A stretch of 64,000 nucleotides of DNA from JAODBQ01 sp047602055 (GCA_047602055.1 JASGIG010000001.1:2542001-2606000); one strand, 5' to 3'. Positions 8,778 through 21,388 are shown, counted from the first letter of the stretch. Translations and numbers: made by a program. Notes: generated by a model not told the origin, from the letters alone.

Positions 8778-9954
8778 ATGACCTGGTGCTACCTCGACCA
8801 TGCGGCGACGACGCCGATGCGCACCGAGGCGGTCGAGGCGATGCTGCCGTACCTGACGGAGCGCTACGCCAACCCGTCGGGCTCGCACCGCTTCGCCCGG
8901 GCCGTGCGCGGCGAGGTCGACGACGCCCGCGAGGTGGTCGCCGGCGTGATCGGCTGCCGCCCCGGCGAGGTCGTGTTCACCGGTTGCGGCACGGAGTCCG
9001 ACAACACCGCGATCGCCGGCGCGCTGGCCCGCCGGCCTGGCCGGGCCGTGTGCCCGGCGGTCGAGCACCACGCCGTGCTCGCCTCGGTGGAGGCGGCGCA
9101 CGGTGCGCTCGTCGGCGTCGACTCGGCCGGCCACGTCGACCTCGACGCGCTGAGCGACGCGCTTGCCGCCGAGCCGGCCGCAGTGGTCAGCGTGATGGCG
9201 GTGAACAACGAGGTCGGCACGATCACCGACCTCGCCGCCGTGGCAACGATCGTGCGCCGGCTCGCGCCCGGCGCGGTGCTGCACACCGACGCGGTGCAGG
9301 CCGCGTCGTGGCTGGACCTCGCCGCGCTGTGGCCGCACGTCGACGCGCTGTCGCTGTCGGCGCACAAGTTCGGCGGGCCCAAGGGCGTCGGGGTCCTCGT
9401 CGTCCGTGAGGGCACGAGCCTGGCCCCACTGCTGATCGGCGGCGGACAGGAGCGCGAGCGGCGCAGCGGCACGCACGACGTCGCCGGGATCGCCGCGCTC
9501 TCGGCGGCGCTGCGGCTCACCGCCGCCGAGCGCGTCGCCGAAGGCGGACGGATCGGCGCGCTCGCGCGACCGGCTCGTCGACGCCCTGCTCGCCGAGCTC
9601 GACGGCGTCGTCGAGACGGTGCCGCGCGATCACAAGGTCGCCGGCTCCGCGCACGTGTGCATCGACGGCGTCGAGAACGAGGCGCTGCTGTTCCTGCTCG
9701 ACGAGGCCGGGGTGTGCGCCACCGCGGCGTCGTCGTGCGCCAGCGGGGCGATGGAGCCGTCGCACGTGCTGGCCGCGATGGGGGTGCCGCGGTCGCTGGC
9801 GACGGGCGCGCTGCGCCTGACGCTCGGACGCACCACGACGGATGCCGACGTCGACCGCGGCGCGGCGGCGGTGATCGACGCCGTCACCCGGCTGCGTCGG
9901 GCGGCCGACCAGCGTCGTCCGTGCGGGCGTGAGCAGTCGGGCGGGCGACGATGA
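8778..9954 (+). pseudogene. iscS: Cysteine desulfurase, frameshifted
   Basis: A class V aminotransferase in two frames. The first, from ATG 8778, gives MTWCYLDHAATTPMRTEAVE, the PLP lysine motif SLSAHKFGGPKGVG and GGGQERERRSGTHDVAG. It loses sense after about 9560. The second frame gives DHKVAGSAHVCIDGVE and the catalytic cysteine motif ASSCASGAMEPSHVL, ending at 9954. One extra G in ctcgcgcgac (9561-9570) explains the break, since removing it gives LRDRLVDALL. The enzyme supplies persulfide sulfur to Fe-S assembly and to MnmA. Its stop overlaps the mnmA start by 4 bp, as expected for an intact gene, so a sequencing error is more likely than decay. Confidence 0.88.
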
Positions 9955-10991
9955 AGGTGATGGCCGCGCTCAGCGGTGGCGTCGACTCGTCCGTCGCCGT
10001 GGCCGAGTTGCTGCGCGCCGGCCACGAGGTCGTCGGGGTGACGATGAAGCTGTGGGGCGGTGACAGCGACACCGGGTGCTGCTCGGTTGCCGACGTCGAC
10101 GATGCCCGCCGCGTCGCCCACCAGCTCGGCATCGACCACCTCGTGTTCAACTTCGGCGAGGACTTCGCCGCGCGCGTCGTCGACCCGTACGTCGACGCTC
10201 ATCGCCACGGGAACACCCCGAACCCGTGCATCGAGTGCAACCGCCACCTCAAGTTCGCCCGCCTCGCCGAGCGTGCCGGCCTGCTCGGCTTCGACGCCGT
10301 CGCCACCGGTCACCACGCCCGCGTCGTCGACGTCGGCGGCGTGCTGCGCGTCGCCCGCGGTGCCGACGCGGCGAAGGACCAGAGCTACGTCGTCCACGTG
10401 CTCGATCAGGCGCAGCTGGCCCGCACCATGTTCCCGGTCGGCCACCTCACCAAGACTCAGGTGCGCGAGCGCGCCGCGGAGCTGGGCCTGCGCACAGCGG
10501 ACAAGCCGGACTCGCAGGACGTCTGCTTCATCACCAGCACCGGCGGGCGCACCGAGTTCCTCGGGTCGCGCATCCCGTTGCGCCGTGCCGTCGTCGTCGA
10601 CACGTCCGGCGAGGAGGTCGGCGCGGTCGACGCCGTCGAGCTCGTCACCGTCGGTCAGCGCCGCGGCATCGGCCTGCCCGGCGGCGGCCCGAAGCGCTAC
10701 GTCGTGGACGTCGACGCCGGGGCGTCACCACGCGTCGTCGTGGGTGCCGACGCCGACCTGCTCGTCGACGCCCAACCGTTCACGGACCTCGTGTGGAGCG
10801 CGGCGCCGTGGTCGGGCGAGGTGCGCGTGCAGTGCTCCGCGCACGGGGCGACGATGCCGGCGACACTGCGCGACGGCGAGGTGCGCTGGCAGCAGCCGCA
10901 GCGCCGCATCGCCCCCGGCCAGAGCCTCGTGTTCTACGACGACAACGACCAGTACGTGCTGGGCGGCGCGCTCGCCGCCCGACCTCGCTGA
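9951..10991 (+). CDS. mnmA: tRNA-specific 2-thiouridylase
   Basis: 346 residues. The PP-loop ATPase motif SGGVDSSV is at residues 9-16, the catalytic cysteine motif GNTPNPCIECNRHLKF is around residue 90, and KDQSYVVHVLDQ, KPDSQDVCFI and the second catalytic cysteine in DVCF follow. It thiolates U34 of Lys, Glu and Gln tRNAs using sulfur from the upstream cysteine desulfurase. The ATG lies in a 4-bp overlap with that gene. The same order (cysteine desulfurase, trmU/mnmA, MetE-like, ligA) is known from Mycobacterium. Confidence 0.95.
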   Translation: MKVMAALSGGVDSSVAVAELLRAGHEVVGVTMKLWGGDSDTGCCSVADVDDARRVAHQLGIDHLVFNFGEDFAARVVDPYVDAHRHGNTPNPCIECNRHLKFARLAERAGLLGFDAVATGHHARVVDVGGVLRVARGADAAKDQSYVVHVLDQAQLARTMFPVGHLTKTQVRERAAELGLRTADKPDSQDVCFITSTGGRTEFLGSRIPLRRAVVVDTSGEEVGAVDAVELVTVGQRRGIGLPGGGPKRYVVDVDAGASPRVVVGADADLLVDAQPFTDLVWSAAPWSGEVRVQCSAHGATMPATLRDGEVRWQQPQRRIAPGQSLVFYDDNDQYVLGGALAARPR

Positions 10992-11029
10992 GGCCGGGGC
11001 CACCAACGCTGGTCGCGTGTGGGGGTGGT

Positions 11030-11060
11030 GCGGAGGGGGCGCTCCGCGATCCCCCTCCGC
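11030..11060 (+). terminator. Strong hairpin after mnmA
   Basis: A perfect 10-bp stem (gcggaggggg at 11030-11039 paired with ccccctccgc at 11051-11060) with an 11-nt loop, 38 bp after the mnmA stop. No T-run follows. It is a probable transcription end or mRNA 3' stabiliser. Confidence 0.5.
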
Positions 11061-11093
11061 CGTGCGCCGACTCGCTGTGCGTGAGGCGCACTG

Positions 11094-11164
11094 CCAGCTG
11101 GGTGCGGCCGCAGGCCGCTCTTCGAAGCTCGACCGAGATGAGCGAGCGAATCGAGCGTCGAAAC
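11094..11164 (-). repeat. Interspersed repeat E, copy 1 (71 bp)
   Basis: Begins ccagctgggtgcggccg and ends gaatcgagcgtcgaaac. It matches 16476-16564 apart from two substitutions and two extra 9-bp gaatcgagc units there. It ends one base before the stop codon of the minus-strand gene at 11166, so on that strand the repeat directly follows the TAG. Confidence 0.85.
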
Positions 11165-11165
11165 G

Positions 11166-12041
11166 CTAGGACGCCACCGGCAGGTTGCGTGCCGCCGCGT
11201 CGGCGAGGGCGCGGCCGGGGCGGGTGGGGGCGACCAGGAACGAGCGGGCGTGGATCGCTCGTGTGTCGGCGCCGCGCGCCGTCGGGGCGAACGTGATCTT
11301 CACCATCTCGCGCACGGCGATCTCCACCGCGTGACCGCCCGACGGTCCGGTGAGGTCGGCTGCCTCGGTACCGGTGAGCGCCAGGCCGACGCGCGTCAAC
11401 GTCGTGCGCTGCACGAGCAGGGTCTCGGCGAGGACGAGGTGGTCGTGCACGACGAGGCCCGCCGGGACGACGACGAGCCAGCGCCGCGACAGGCGGTGGC
11501 AGCGCAGGCCGAGCTGCCACGACGCCGCCACCCCGAGCGCGGCCGGCACGACGCCGACCACCCAGTCCTCGTGGACGAGGAGCACGAAGCCGGTGACGAG
11601 CAGCGCGGCCCAAACGAGCCAACCGACCACCACCGCGAGCAGGAAGCCGACCGGCGGTCGCAACGGGAAGCGGCGCTCGTCGCCGTATGCGGATGCCTGG
11701 GCGAACGCCTCGCCGAGCTCGCCCATCGCGGACGCGGCGACGGCGATCAGGCCGGCAGCGAGAAACGGCAAGCCGCGGGCGATGCCGGCACCACCGGCGA
11801 GCGCGGCCACGGCGACGACCGGCACCACCGGCGCGACCATCCGCAGTGCCGTGAGGCTGACGGTGCTCGGCACGATCAGTGCGATCACGCCGACCGCGAA
11901 CATCGCCCACGCGCCTGTCTGCGCGGCCGCTGACGCGGCCGTCGCCCGCCCGTCGAGCGCCGACCCGATCGCCAACCAACCGGTGATGCCGACGATCAGC
12001 CACAGCACGCGGCCGACCCACAACGCTGCGCGAGCCGTCAT
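11166..12041 (-). CDS. Predicted membrane protein
   Basis: 291 residues. The N-terminal half is highly hydrophobic with about six predicted helices (for example VLWLIVGITGWLAIGSALD, AWAMFAVGVIALIVPSTVSL, VGFLLAVVVGWLVWAALLVT). A cytoplasmic beta-rich C-terminal domain of about 110 residues follows (RRWLVVVPAGLVVHDHLVLA, then EIAVREMVKITFAPTARG), reminiscent of a PH-like membrane domain. I do not recognise a named family. It sits alone on the minus strand, convergent with mnmA and divergent from the MetE-like gene. Confidence 0.7.
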   Translation of the reverse strand: MTARAALWVGRVLWLIVGITGWLAIGSALDGRATAASAAAQTGAWAMFAVGVIALIVPSTVSLTALRMVAPVVPVVAVAALAGGAGIARGLPFLAAGLIAVAASAMGELGEAFAQASAYGDERRFPLRPPVGFLLAVVVGWLVWAALLVTGFVLLVHEDWVVGVVPAALGVAASWQLGLRCHRLSRRWLVVVPAGLVVHDHLVLAETLLVQRTTLTRVGLALTGTEAADLTGPSGGHAVEIAVREMVKITFAPTARGADTRAIHARSFLVAPTRPGRALADAAARNLPVAS

Positions 12042-12073
12042 CGTCGCGGATGGACAGGGTTGTGATTTGTCGA

Positions 12074-12090
12074 ACCGCGTGGCACGCGGT
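12074..12090. promoter_or_regulatory. Inverted repeat in a divergent promoter region
   Basis: accgcgt-ggc-acgcggt is a perfect 7-bp inverted repeat between the divergent membrane gene (start 12041) and the MetE-like gene (start 12185). Its position suits a regulator site. No regulator is encoded beside it. Confidence 0.3.
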
Positions 12091-12184
12091 CAACGTATCC
12101 AATCCAGTCCGATCAAGGCCGATCCCGCTTCGGGCGACGAGCGGCCGGCATGTCACGATGACGAACGACAGAGAAGGGAGACCC

Positions 12185-15549
<3,365 letters not shown>

Positions 15550-15599
15550 GCCCCCCGTCGCGCCCGAGCCCCAGCCGCAGCGCCCTGCCGCCACCCGAG

Positions 15600-15649
15600 G
15601 TTTGTGTCAGCGCACAAACGCACACGTCGGTTCGTGCGCTGACACGAAC
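15600..15649. repeat. Palindrome, 20-bp arms
   Basis: gtttgtgtcagcgcacaaac at 15600-15619 pairs with gttcgtgcgctgacacgaac at 15630-15649 (18 of 20 positions), with a 10-nt loop. It lies between ligA and the TauE gene. It could act as a terminator hairpin or be a mobile repeat; no T-tract follows. Confidence 0.65.
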
Positions 15650-15696
15650 CCGGATCGCTGGCGCCCGGCACCGGCGATGTCGGCACACTGTCGGCC

Positions 15697-16455
15697 GTGT
15701 CGCTCGGCGAGGTCGTCTTCCTGGTGCTCGCCGGCTTCGCCGGCGGGCTGTCCGGGAGCATCGCCGGGCTGGCCTCGCTGGCCAGCTATCCGGCGCTGCT
15801 GGCGATCGGGCTGGCGCCCGTCACCGCCAACGTCACCAACACTGTTGCCCTCGTCGGCTCCAGCATCGGGTCGATCAGCGGATCACGGCCCGAGCTGCGC
15901 GGCCAGCGCACGCGGCTCGTCCCGATGGTGGCGGCAGGAGTGGCCGGCGGGCTGCTCGGCGGCGTGCTGCTGCTGGCCCTGCCGGGTGAATCGTTCGAGA
16001 AGGTGGTCCCGTTCTTCGTCGCTGCCGCCGCGGTGGCGATGCTCGCCCGCCGCCGGATCGTCGAGGATGCACTGGCGGCCGTGCAGCCCCCCGGTCACGA
16101 TCGCCGGGTGCTGGCGGCGATGTTCGCGGTCGGCATCTACGGCGGCTACTTCGGCGCCGGCGCCGGGGTGATCATCCTCGCCGTGCTGCTGCGTACCACC
16201 AGCGACCCGCTGCCGCGAGCCAACGCGTTCAAGAACGTCGTCCTCGGTGCGGCCAACGCCGTGGCCGCGCTCGGCTTCGTGCTGTTCGGCCCCGTCCGCT
16301 GGTCCGCAGCCGTCCCGCTCGGCCTCGGCCTGCTCGTCGGCGGCCGGATCGGCCCCACCGTCGTCCGCCGGGCTCCCGTCGGCCCCCTCCGGGTCGCGAT
16401 CGCCGTTGCCGCCCTGTTCCTGGCGATCAAGCTCGCCCTCGACGCCTACGCATGA
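15697..16455 (+). CDS. TauE/SafE-family anion exporter
   Basis: 252 residues with about eight hydrophobic segments. The family signatures are GGLSGSIAGLASLASYPALL near the N-terminus and GGYFGAGAGVIILAVLL in the second half, the two inverted repeats of TauE/SafE (DUF81) transporters. These export sulfite, sulfoacetate or related organic anions; the substrate cannot be read from the sequence. GTG 15697 is the start and precedes the first helix directly. Confidence 0.85.
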   Translation: MSLGEVVFLVLAGFAGGLSGSIAGLASLASYPALLAIGLAPVTANVTNTVALVGSSIGSISGSRPELRGQRTRLVPMVAAGVAGGLLGGVLLLALPGESFEKVVPFFVAAAAVAMLARRRIVEDALAAVQPPGHDRRVLAAMFAVGIYGGYFGAGAGVIILAVLLRTTSDPLPRANAFKNVVLGAANAVAALGFVLFGPVRWSAAVPLGLGLLVGGRIGPTVVRRAPVGPLRVAIAVAALFLAIKLALDAYA

Positions 16456-16475
16456 TCGAGGATGGCCGGCCATCA

Positions 16476-16564
16476 CCAGCTGGGTGCGGCCGAAGGCCGC
16501 TCATCGAAGCTCGACCGAGATGAGCGAGCGAATCGAGCGAATCGAGCGAATCGAGCGTCGAAAC
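16476..16564 (-). repeat. Interspersed repeat E, copy 2 (89 bp)
   Basis: Same element as at 11094-11164 in the same orientation, but with three gaatcgagc units instead of one, which accounts exactly for the 18-bp length difference. It ends at the base before the TAG stop of the minus-strand gene at 16565. Confidence 0.85.
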
Positions 16565-17032
16565 CTAAACGACGTTGAACTTCCAGGTGAAGTGGCTGGC
16601 GGCGTCGGGGTTGACGATCGGCCAGTACTGCACGGTCACCTCGTGCTCGCCCTGGGCGAGGCTCTCGATCGGGGCGCCGTCCTTGGGCTGGAACGTCAGC
16701 GTCGCGTTGCCCTCGGCGTAGACGGTGGTGAACACCTCCTTGGCCTGCTGGCCTGGCAGCACGTCGCCCCGCGCGTCCTCGCTGATCGTCTGCAGCAACT
16801 TCCCGTCGACGATCAGCTCGCCGGTGTAGCCGGCCTGCAGGTCGACGAAGATCCGGCTCTGGTTCGGGACGTTCTCGGCGCCCACGCTCGGCTCGACCGA
16901 TTCGATCGCCGACGGCAGGTTGGCCGCCTCGTCGCCGGTGATGCCTCGCAGCACGCCGACGACCACGACGACCAGGCCGATCGCGATCAGGAAGCTGCAG
17001 ATCGCCAGTCGCTTGTCCACCTTGCGTGCCAC
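16565..17032 (-). CDS. Membrane-anchored extracytoplasmic protein of unknown function
   Basis: 155 residues. A short basic N-terminus (MARKVDKR) and one hydrophobic helix (LAICSFLIAIGLVVVVVGVL) precede a soluble beta-rich domain that starts SAIESVEPSVGAENVPNQSR and ends HFTWKFNVV. The layout indicates a single-span protein with its bulk outside the membrane. The SVEPSVGAENVPNQSRIFVDL stretch resembles an Ig-like surface module. It diverges from the PASTA pseudokinase 82 bp away, and a cell-envelope role is possible. Confidence 0.65.
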   Translation of the reverse strand: MARKVDKRLAICSFLIAIGLVVVVVGVLRGITGDEAANLPSAIESVEPSVGAENVPNQSRIFVDLQAGYTGELIVDGKLLQTISEDARGDVLPGQQAKEVFTTVYAEGNATLTFQPKDGAPIESLAQGEHEVTVQYWPIVNPDAASHFTWKFNVV

Positions 17033-17114
17033 GGGGCCTCATTCTCTGGCGTCGAGCCGCCATTCCCACCGCGCGATGGGCCGATCGCTCGCCGCGGGTA
17101 GCGTCGACGGTCGC

Positions 17115-20078
17115 ATGGCGAGCCAGCAGCAGTTCAGCGGGCGGACCGTCGCAGGCCGCTACCGGCTCGGGTCGCGTCGCGGGTCGGGGCTGGACGCCGC
17201 GGTGTTCGACGCGTTCGACGAGCGCGACCAGCGGGTCGTCTCCTTGACGGTCGTGCACCCGGACATCTGTGCCAACCCGGTGTTCGCCGGCGCGTTCGAC
17301 GAGACGATGCGGTGTGCTGCGGCGCTGCGCGAGCCGCACATCGCCCAGATCCTCGACTGGGGCACCGATCGCTGGAACCGTCACCAGACCCGCTACGTGA
17401 CCGTCGAGCAGCTCGGCGGCGGCAGCCTGCGCGACGTGCTCGACCGCGGGCGCACGCTCTCGCCGTCGCAGACGCTCTCGGTCGGCCTCGACGTGCTGCG
17501 CGCCCTCGACGTCGTGCACCGCGGCGGCTTGGTGCACGGTGACGTGCGCCCGTCGACGATCGTCTTCGGCGACGACGGCGTCCCCCGGTTGATCGACGTC
17601 GGCCTCGGCCAGCTGCTCGGCGGCGTGCTGTGGGCCGACGCGGTCCACGTCAGCAACGACCGGGCGATGTACGTCGCCCCTGAGGTCGCCGGCGAGCACC
17701 GGCTGGTGCCCAAGAGCGACGTCTACTCGCTGAGCCTGACGATGCTGGAGTGCGTCACCGGTCGGGTGCCGTTCGTCGGCGACTCGACGGTCGCCACGCT
17801 GCAGAACCGGATGAACAAGCTGCTGCCGGTGTCGGCCGACCTCGGTCCACTGGCCGCGGTGCTGGAACGTGCCGGCCGGCCGGATCCCGAGGGTCGCTCG
17901 TCGGTCGCCGAGCTCGGTCAGGCGCTGGTGCGCACCGCCGAGCGCCTGCCGCGCCCGGCCCCGATCCAGGTGTTCGGCGCCGGGCTCTTCGACCTCGACG
18001 AGGCCGAGGCCACCCGCCAGCTCGGTCGCCCCGTCGGGGCCAGGTCGTCCGACGAGACCGGCGGTTCCCGGGTCGGTCGCACCGTGATCGCCACCGGTGC
18101 TGCTGCGGCGGCGAGCGGGCCGAGCACGCCGACCCCGCTGGGCGACCCGCTCGCCGGGGCGCATGCGCCGGCCTCGACGACCGGACCGGACGTTCCCGGT
18201 GTCGACGACGAGGCCGACGACGCGGACGTCGCTGCCGGGTCCACGGCGGCCGGCGGTGCGGCCTCCGTTCCCGTCGCTGGATCGGCCACGCCGGACGACG
18301 CACCTGCTGCCCCGGGTGCTGACGCCGCCGCCGATGCGGCTGCCGCGTCGGGCGGTGCGGGCGGTGCGGCCGCGGTGTCAGGCGATGCAGTCGCCGCCCG
18401 CGGTGCCGATGTCGGCGATGCGGTCGCCGCCGCCATCTCCCCGACGACGGCCGGCGCCGATGTCGCGGCGGTCGGCACCGATGTCGCGACGGGCACCGGC
18501 GCCGGCGCATCTGCCCCGACGTCCGACTCGGGCACCGGTGGCGCCGAGGACGTGGCGGCGGCCCCGAGTGTGGCCGCCGCGTCAGGTGACGACGCCGGCG
18601 CGCCGATCGCCGCGACCACCGAGGCCGTCCGGACCACGACCGAGCACGACGACGGAGGCCCGCCGACCCAGGCGATGCCGTCGGCATGGGTCCCTGCGCC
18701 GACCGGTGCGGGCACGACGACGCCGCCACCCCCCGGCGTCGACGACCCGACCGGCGTCGCCGCAGCGTTCGGTCTGCCCGACCTCGCCTCGACCCAGGCC
18801 ATGCCGGCGGCCACCCCGCCGCCCGACCCGACGCAGCTGATGCCGACCGCGGCGCGCGTCGACGACCGCGCCGGCATCCCGTCACCGCATCCGCCGGTCG
18901 CGCCGACGATCTACGACGAGGACCTCCCCGGCGAGCCGCGCCGGCGCCGGCGCAGCCGCCTGTGGTGGATCATCCCGCTGATCCTCGTGCTCGCCGCGGC
19001 CGGCGGCGCCGCCACCTGGTTCTTCACCCGCACCGTGTCGCACACCGTCCCCGACCTCGCCGGCAAGAGCCAGGGCGCGGCGCTCAACGAGGTCTCCGGC
19101 TTCGGCTGGAGCACGCTGACCCCGCAGGAGCCGAGCGAGACCGTCGCCGACGGCATGGTGATCAGCACCGACCCGCCGGCCGGCACGAAGCTCGCCGAGG
19201 GCAAGACGCTGACGATCGTGATCAGCACCGGCCCGGCGCCGCGCACCCTGCCCGAGCTGCGTGGCAAGACCGTCCAGGAGGCGACCGACACACTGACTGG
19301 GCTCGGCCTCGAGACCGTGGTCGGCGACGCGGTGTTCGACGACACGATCCCGAAGGACTCGGTGGTCTCGTGGACCGTCCCCGATCAGCCGAACCTGGTG
19401 GCCGGGAACTCCGTCAACAAGGGCACGACCGTGCGGATCATCCCGTCGAAGGGGCCTGCGCCGCGGTTGCCCGACGTCACCGGTCAGACCCTCGATCAGG
19501 CCACCGCCACCCTCGCCGCCCAGCAGTTGCAGATCAGCCAGGGCGCCCCGGTGAACGACGAGACCGTGCTGCAGGGCATCGTCGTGTCGTGGAGCGTGCC
19601 GGACCATCCCGAGCTGACCACCGGCGCGGTCGTCGACCCGGGCACGACCGTGCAGGTCGTGCTCTCGGCCGGTCCGGCACCGCGCACCGTGCCGTCCCTC
19701 GGCGGGCTGGCCGCTGCCGACGCCAAGGCCGCCGTCGAGGCCATCCAGCTCGCCGACGCCGAGGGCCCGGCCGAGTTCAGCGACAGCGTCCCGGCCGGCG
19801 CGGTGATCCGCCAGGACCCGGCCGCCGGCGCCCAGGTGCCACGTGACTCGACCGTCACCGTGGTGCTGTCCAAGGGCCCCGACGTCGTCGCCGTCCCGGA
19901 GGTGATCGGCCTCGGCCTGCAGCAGGCGCAGAACGCGCTGGCCACCGCCGGGCTGTCGGTCGGCACGGTCACCGGCAACGCCAACGGGACCGTCTCGTCG
20001 GCGACGGTCGACGGCCAGGCCGTCACGACCGGCCAGCAGCTGCGCCGCGGCACCGCCGTCGACCTCACCGTGACGTAG
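17115..20078 (+). CDS. PASTA-domain Ser/Thr pseudokinase
   Basis: 987 residues. Residues 1-275 have the protein kinase fold, but key residues are altered: the VAVK lysine is absent (RVVSLTVVHPD), the catalytic loop reads HGDVRPST (about 141-148) instead of HRDxKxxN, and DFG is DVG (about 161). A long Ala/Thr/Pro-rich linker follows to about residue 610, then one membrane helix (LWWIIPLILVLAAAGGAATW), then five extracellular PASTA repeats (VPDLAGK, LPELRGK, LPDVTGQ, VPSLGGL, VPEVIGL). PASTA domains bind peptidoglycan fragments. The protein is probably a catalytically poor or dead sensor or scaffold in cell-wall control. ATG 17115 starts at the kinase domain. Confidence 0.88.
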   Translation: MASQQQFSGRTVAGRYRLGSRRGSGLDAAVFDAFDERDQRVVSLTVVHPDICANPVFAGAFDETMRCAAALREPHIAQILDWGTDRWNRHQTRYVTVEQLGGGSLRDVLDRGRTLSPSQTLSVGLDVLRALDVVHRGGLVHGDVRPSTIVFGDDGVPRLIDVGLGQLLGGVLWADAVHVSNDRAMYVAPEVAGEHRLVPKSDVYSLSLTMLECVTGRVPFVGDSTVATLQNRMNKLLPVSADLGPLAAVLERAGRPDPEGRSSVAELGQALVRTAERLPRPAPIQVFGAGLFDLDEAEATRQLGRPVGARSSDETGGSRVGRTVIATGAAAAASGPSTPTPLGDPLAGAHAPASTTGPDVPGVDDEADDADVAAGSTAAGGAASVPVAGSATPDDAPAAPGADAAADAAAASGGAGGAAAVSGDAVAARGADVGDAVAAAISPTTAGADVAAVGTDVATGTGAGASAPTSDSGTGGAEDVAAAPSVAAASGDDAGAPIAATTEAVRTTTEHDDGGPPTQAMPSAWVPAPTGAGTTTPPPPGVDDPTGVAAAFGLPDLASTQAMPAATPPPDPTQLMPTAARVDDRAGIPSPHPPVAPTIYDEDLPGEPRRRRRSRLWWIIPLILVLAAAGGAATWFFTRTVSHTVPDLAGKSQGAALNEVSGFGWSTLTPQEPSETVADGMVISTDPPAGTKLAEGKTLTIVISTGPAPRTLPELRGKTVQEATDTLTGLGLETVVGDAVFDDTIPKDSVVSWTVPDQPNLVAGNSVNKGTTVRIIPSKGPAPRLPDVTGQTLDQATATLAAQQLQISQGAPVNDETVLQGIVVSWSVPDHPELTTGAVVDPGTTVQVVLSAGPAPRTVPSLGGLAAADAKAAVEAIQLADAEGPAEFSDSVPAGAVIRQDPAAGAQVPRDSTVTVVLSKGPDVVAVPEVIGLGLQQAQNALATAGLSVGTVTGNANGTVSSATVDGQAVTTGQQLRRGTAVDLTVT

Positions 20079-20149
20079 CGGCCGCCCGGCAATTCGGCGC
20101 GCCTGCGGCCCCTTGCGTAACGTGCCCCCACGCACGAGGAGGTGTGTCC

Positions 20150-21022
20150 ATGGGGTCGTTGGACGGTCGAGTCGCCATCATCACGGGAGCGGGCCGCGGC
20201 ATTGGTCGTGAGCACGCGCTGTTCTTCGCCGGGGAGGGTGCCAAGGTCGTCATCAACGATCTCGGCGGCGCCAACGACGGCACCGGTACCGACTCGACGC
20301 CCGCTCACCAGGTGGCCGACGAGATCAAGGCGCTCGGCGGCGAAGCGGTCGCCAACAACGACAACGTCGCCGACTGGGAAGGCGCCCAGAGCCTGATCAA
20401 CACGGCGGTCGAGGCGTTCGGCGACCTCGACATCCTCGTCAACAACGCCGGCATCCTGCGCGACCGGGTGATCGTCAACATGACCGAGGCCGAGTGGGAC
20501 GCGGTGATCAACGTCCATCTGAAGGGTCACTTCGCGCCCACCCGCTGGGCCGCCGCCTACTGGCGCGAGCAGCACAAGGCCGGCGTCACCAAGCCGCGCA
20601 ACCTCGTGCACACGTCGAGCACGTCCGGCCTGTTCTCCAACCCGGGCCAGGCCAACTACGGCGCGGCGAAGACCGGCATCGCCACGTTCAGCCAGATCGC
20701 CGCCAAGGAGTTGGTCCGCTACAACGTCAGGTCGAACACGATCGCCCCCGGGGCACGCACCCGGCTGACGCTGGCGACGCCCGGCCTCGAGGACATCATG
20801 AAGCCGAAGGAAGGCGCGTTCGACCAGTGGGACCCGGCGAACATCTCGCCGCTGGTCGCCTACCTGGCCAGCGCCGACTGCGTGTTCAACGGCGAGACGT
20901 TCCTCGTGCAGGGCGGCAACGTGACGATGATCGAGAGCTGGTCGCGCGGCGCCGAGGTCAACCAGGACGCCAAGTGGACCGTCCCGGAGCTGGCCAAGGC
21001 GCTCGCCCCACTGCAGCGCTGA
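20150..21022 (+). CDS. Short-chain dehydrogenase, HSD17B4 (3-hydroxyacyl-CoA) type
   Basis: 290 residues. NAD-binding GAGRGIGREHALFFA, NNAG (VNNAGILRDRVIVNM), catalytic Ser/Tyr/Lys in HTSSTSGLFSNPGQANYGAAK. The EHALFFA and GILRDR variants are typical of the SDR domain of peroxisomal multifunctional enzyme type 2, which oxidises 3-hydroxyacyl-CoA. ATG 20150 follows a strong aggagg site. Its stop overlaps the next gene by 1 bp. A close paralogue lies convergent at 21389-22306. Confidence 0.88.
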   Translation: MGSLDGRVAIITGAGRGIGREHALFFAGEGAKVVINDLGGANDGTGTDSTPAHQVADEIKALGGEAVANNDNVADWEGAQSLINTAVEAFGDLDILVNNAGILRDRVIVNMTEAEWDAVINVHLKGHFAPTRWAAAYWREQHKAGVTKPRNLVHTSSTSGLFSNPGQANYGAAKTGIATFSQIAAKELVRYNVRSNTIAPGARTRLTLATPGLEDIMKPKEGAFDQWDPANISPLVAYLASADCVFNGETFLVQGGNVTMIESWSRGAEVNQDAKWTVPELAKALAPLQR

Positions 21023-21375
21023 TGTTCGAACCGATCGAGCTGTCCGCCGGCGTCGTCGGCATGAGCGCGATCGGTCAGGTGACGATCGACGACTACACCA
21101 CCGTGGTCGAGCCGGCGCTCGACGAGGTGCTCGAGGTCCACGAGCAGGTTCGTCTGTTCCTGTACCTGGGCCCGGACTTCGGTGGCTTCGTCGACGGCGC
21201 GTGGGGCGAGCTGACCGGCGAGATCCGTCACGCCAAGTTCCACCGCGGCGCGGTCGTCACCGACGACCACGAGATCCGCAACGCGCTCAACCTGTTGAAG
21301 TGGATGCTGCGCGGCGACGTGCGCACGTTCCAGAACCACGAGTACGACGAGGCCGCCCACTGGGTGGCGGGCTAG
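21022..21375 (+). CDS. STAS/SEC14-like (SpoIIAA-like) protein
   Basis: 117 residues beginning MFEPIELSAGVVGMSAIGQV, with the pattern of the SpoIIAA-like (DUF3478) family: VRLFLYLGPDFGGFVDGAWG, then HAKFHRGAVVTDD and LRGDVRTFQNHEYDEAAHW. The fold suggests binding of a lipid-like ligand or a protein-interaction role; there is no anti-sigma partner nearby. TGATG overlap with the upstream SDR implies translational coupling. Confidence 0.75.
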   Translation: MFEPIELSAGVVGMSAIGQVTIDDYTTVVEPALDEVLEVHEQVRLFLYLGPDFGGFVDGAWGELTGEIRHAKFHRGAVVTDDHEIRNALNLLKWMLRGDVRTFQNHEYDEAAHWVAG

Positions 21376-21388
21376 CCAGAGCGCAGCG

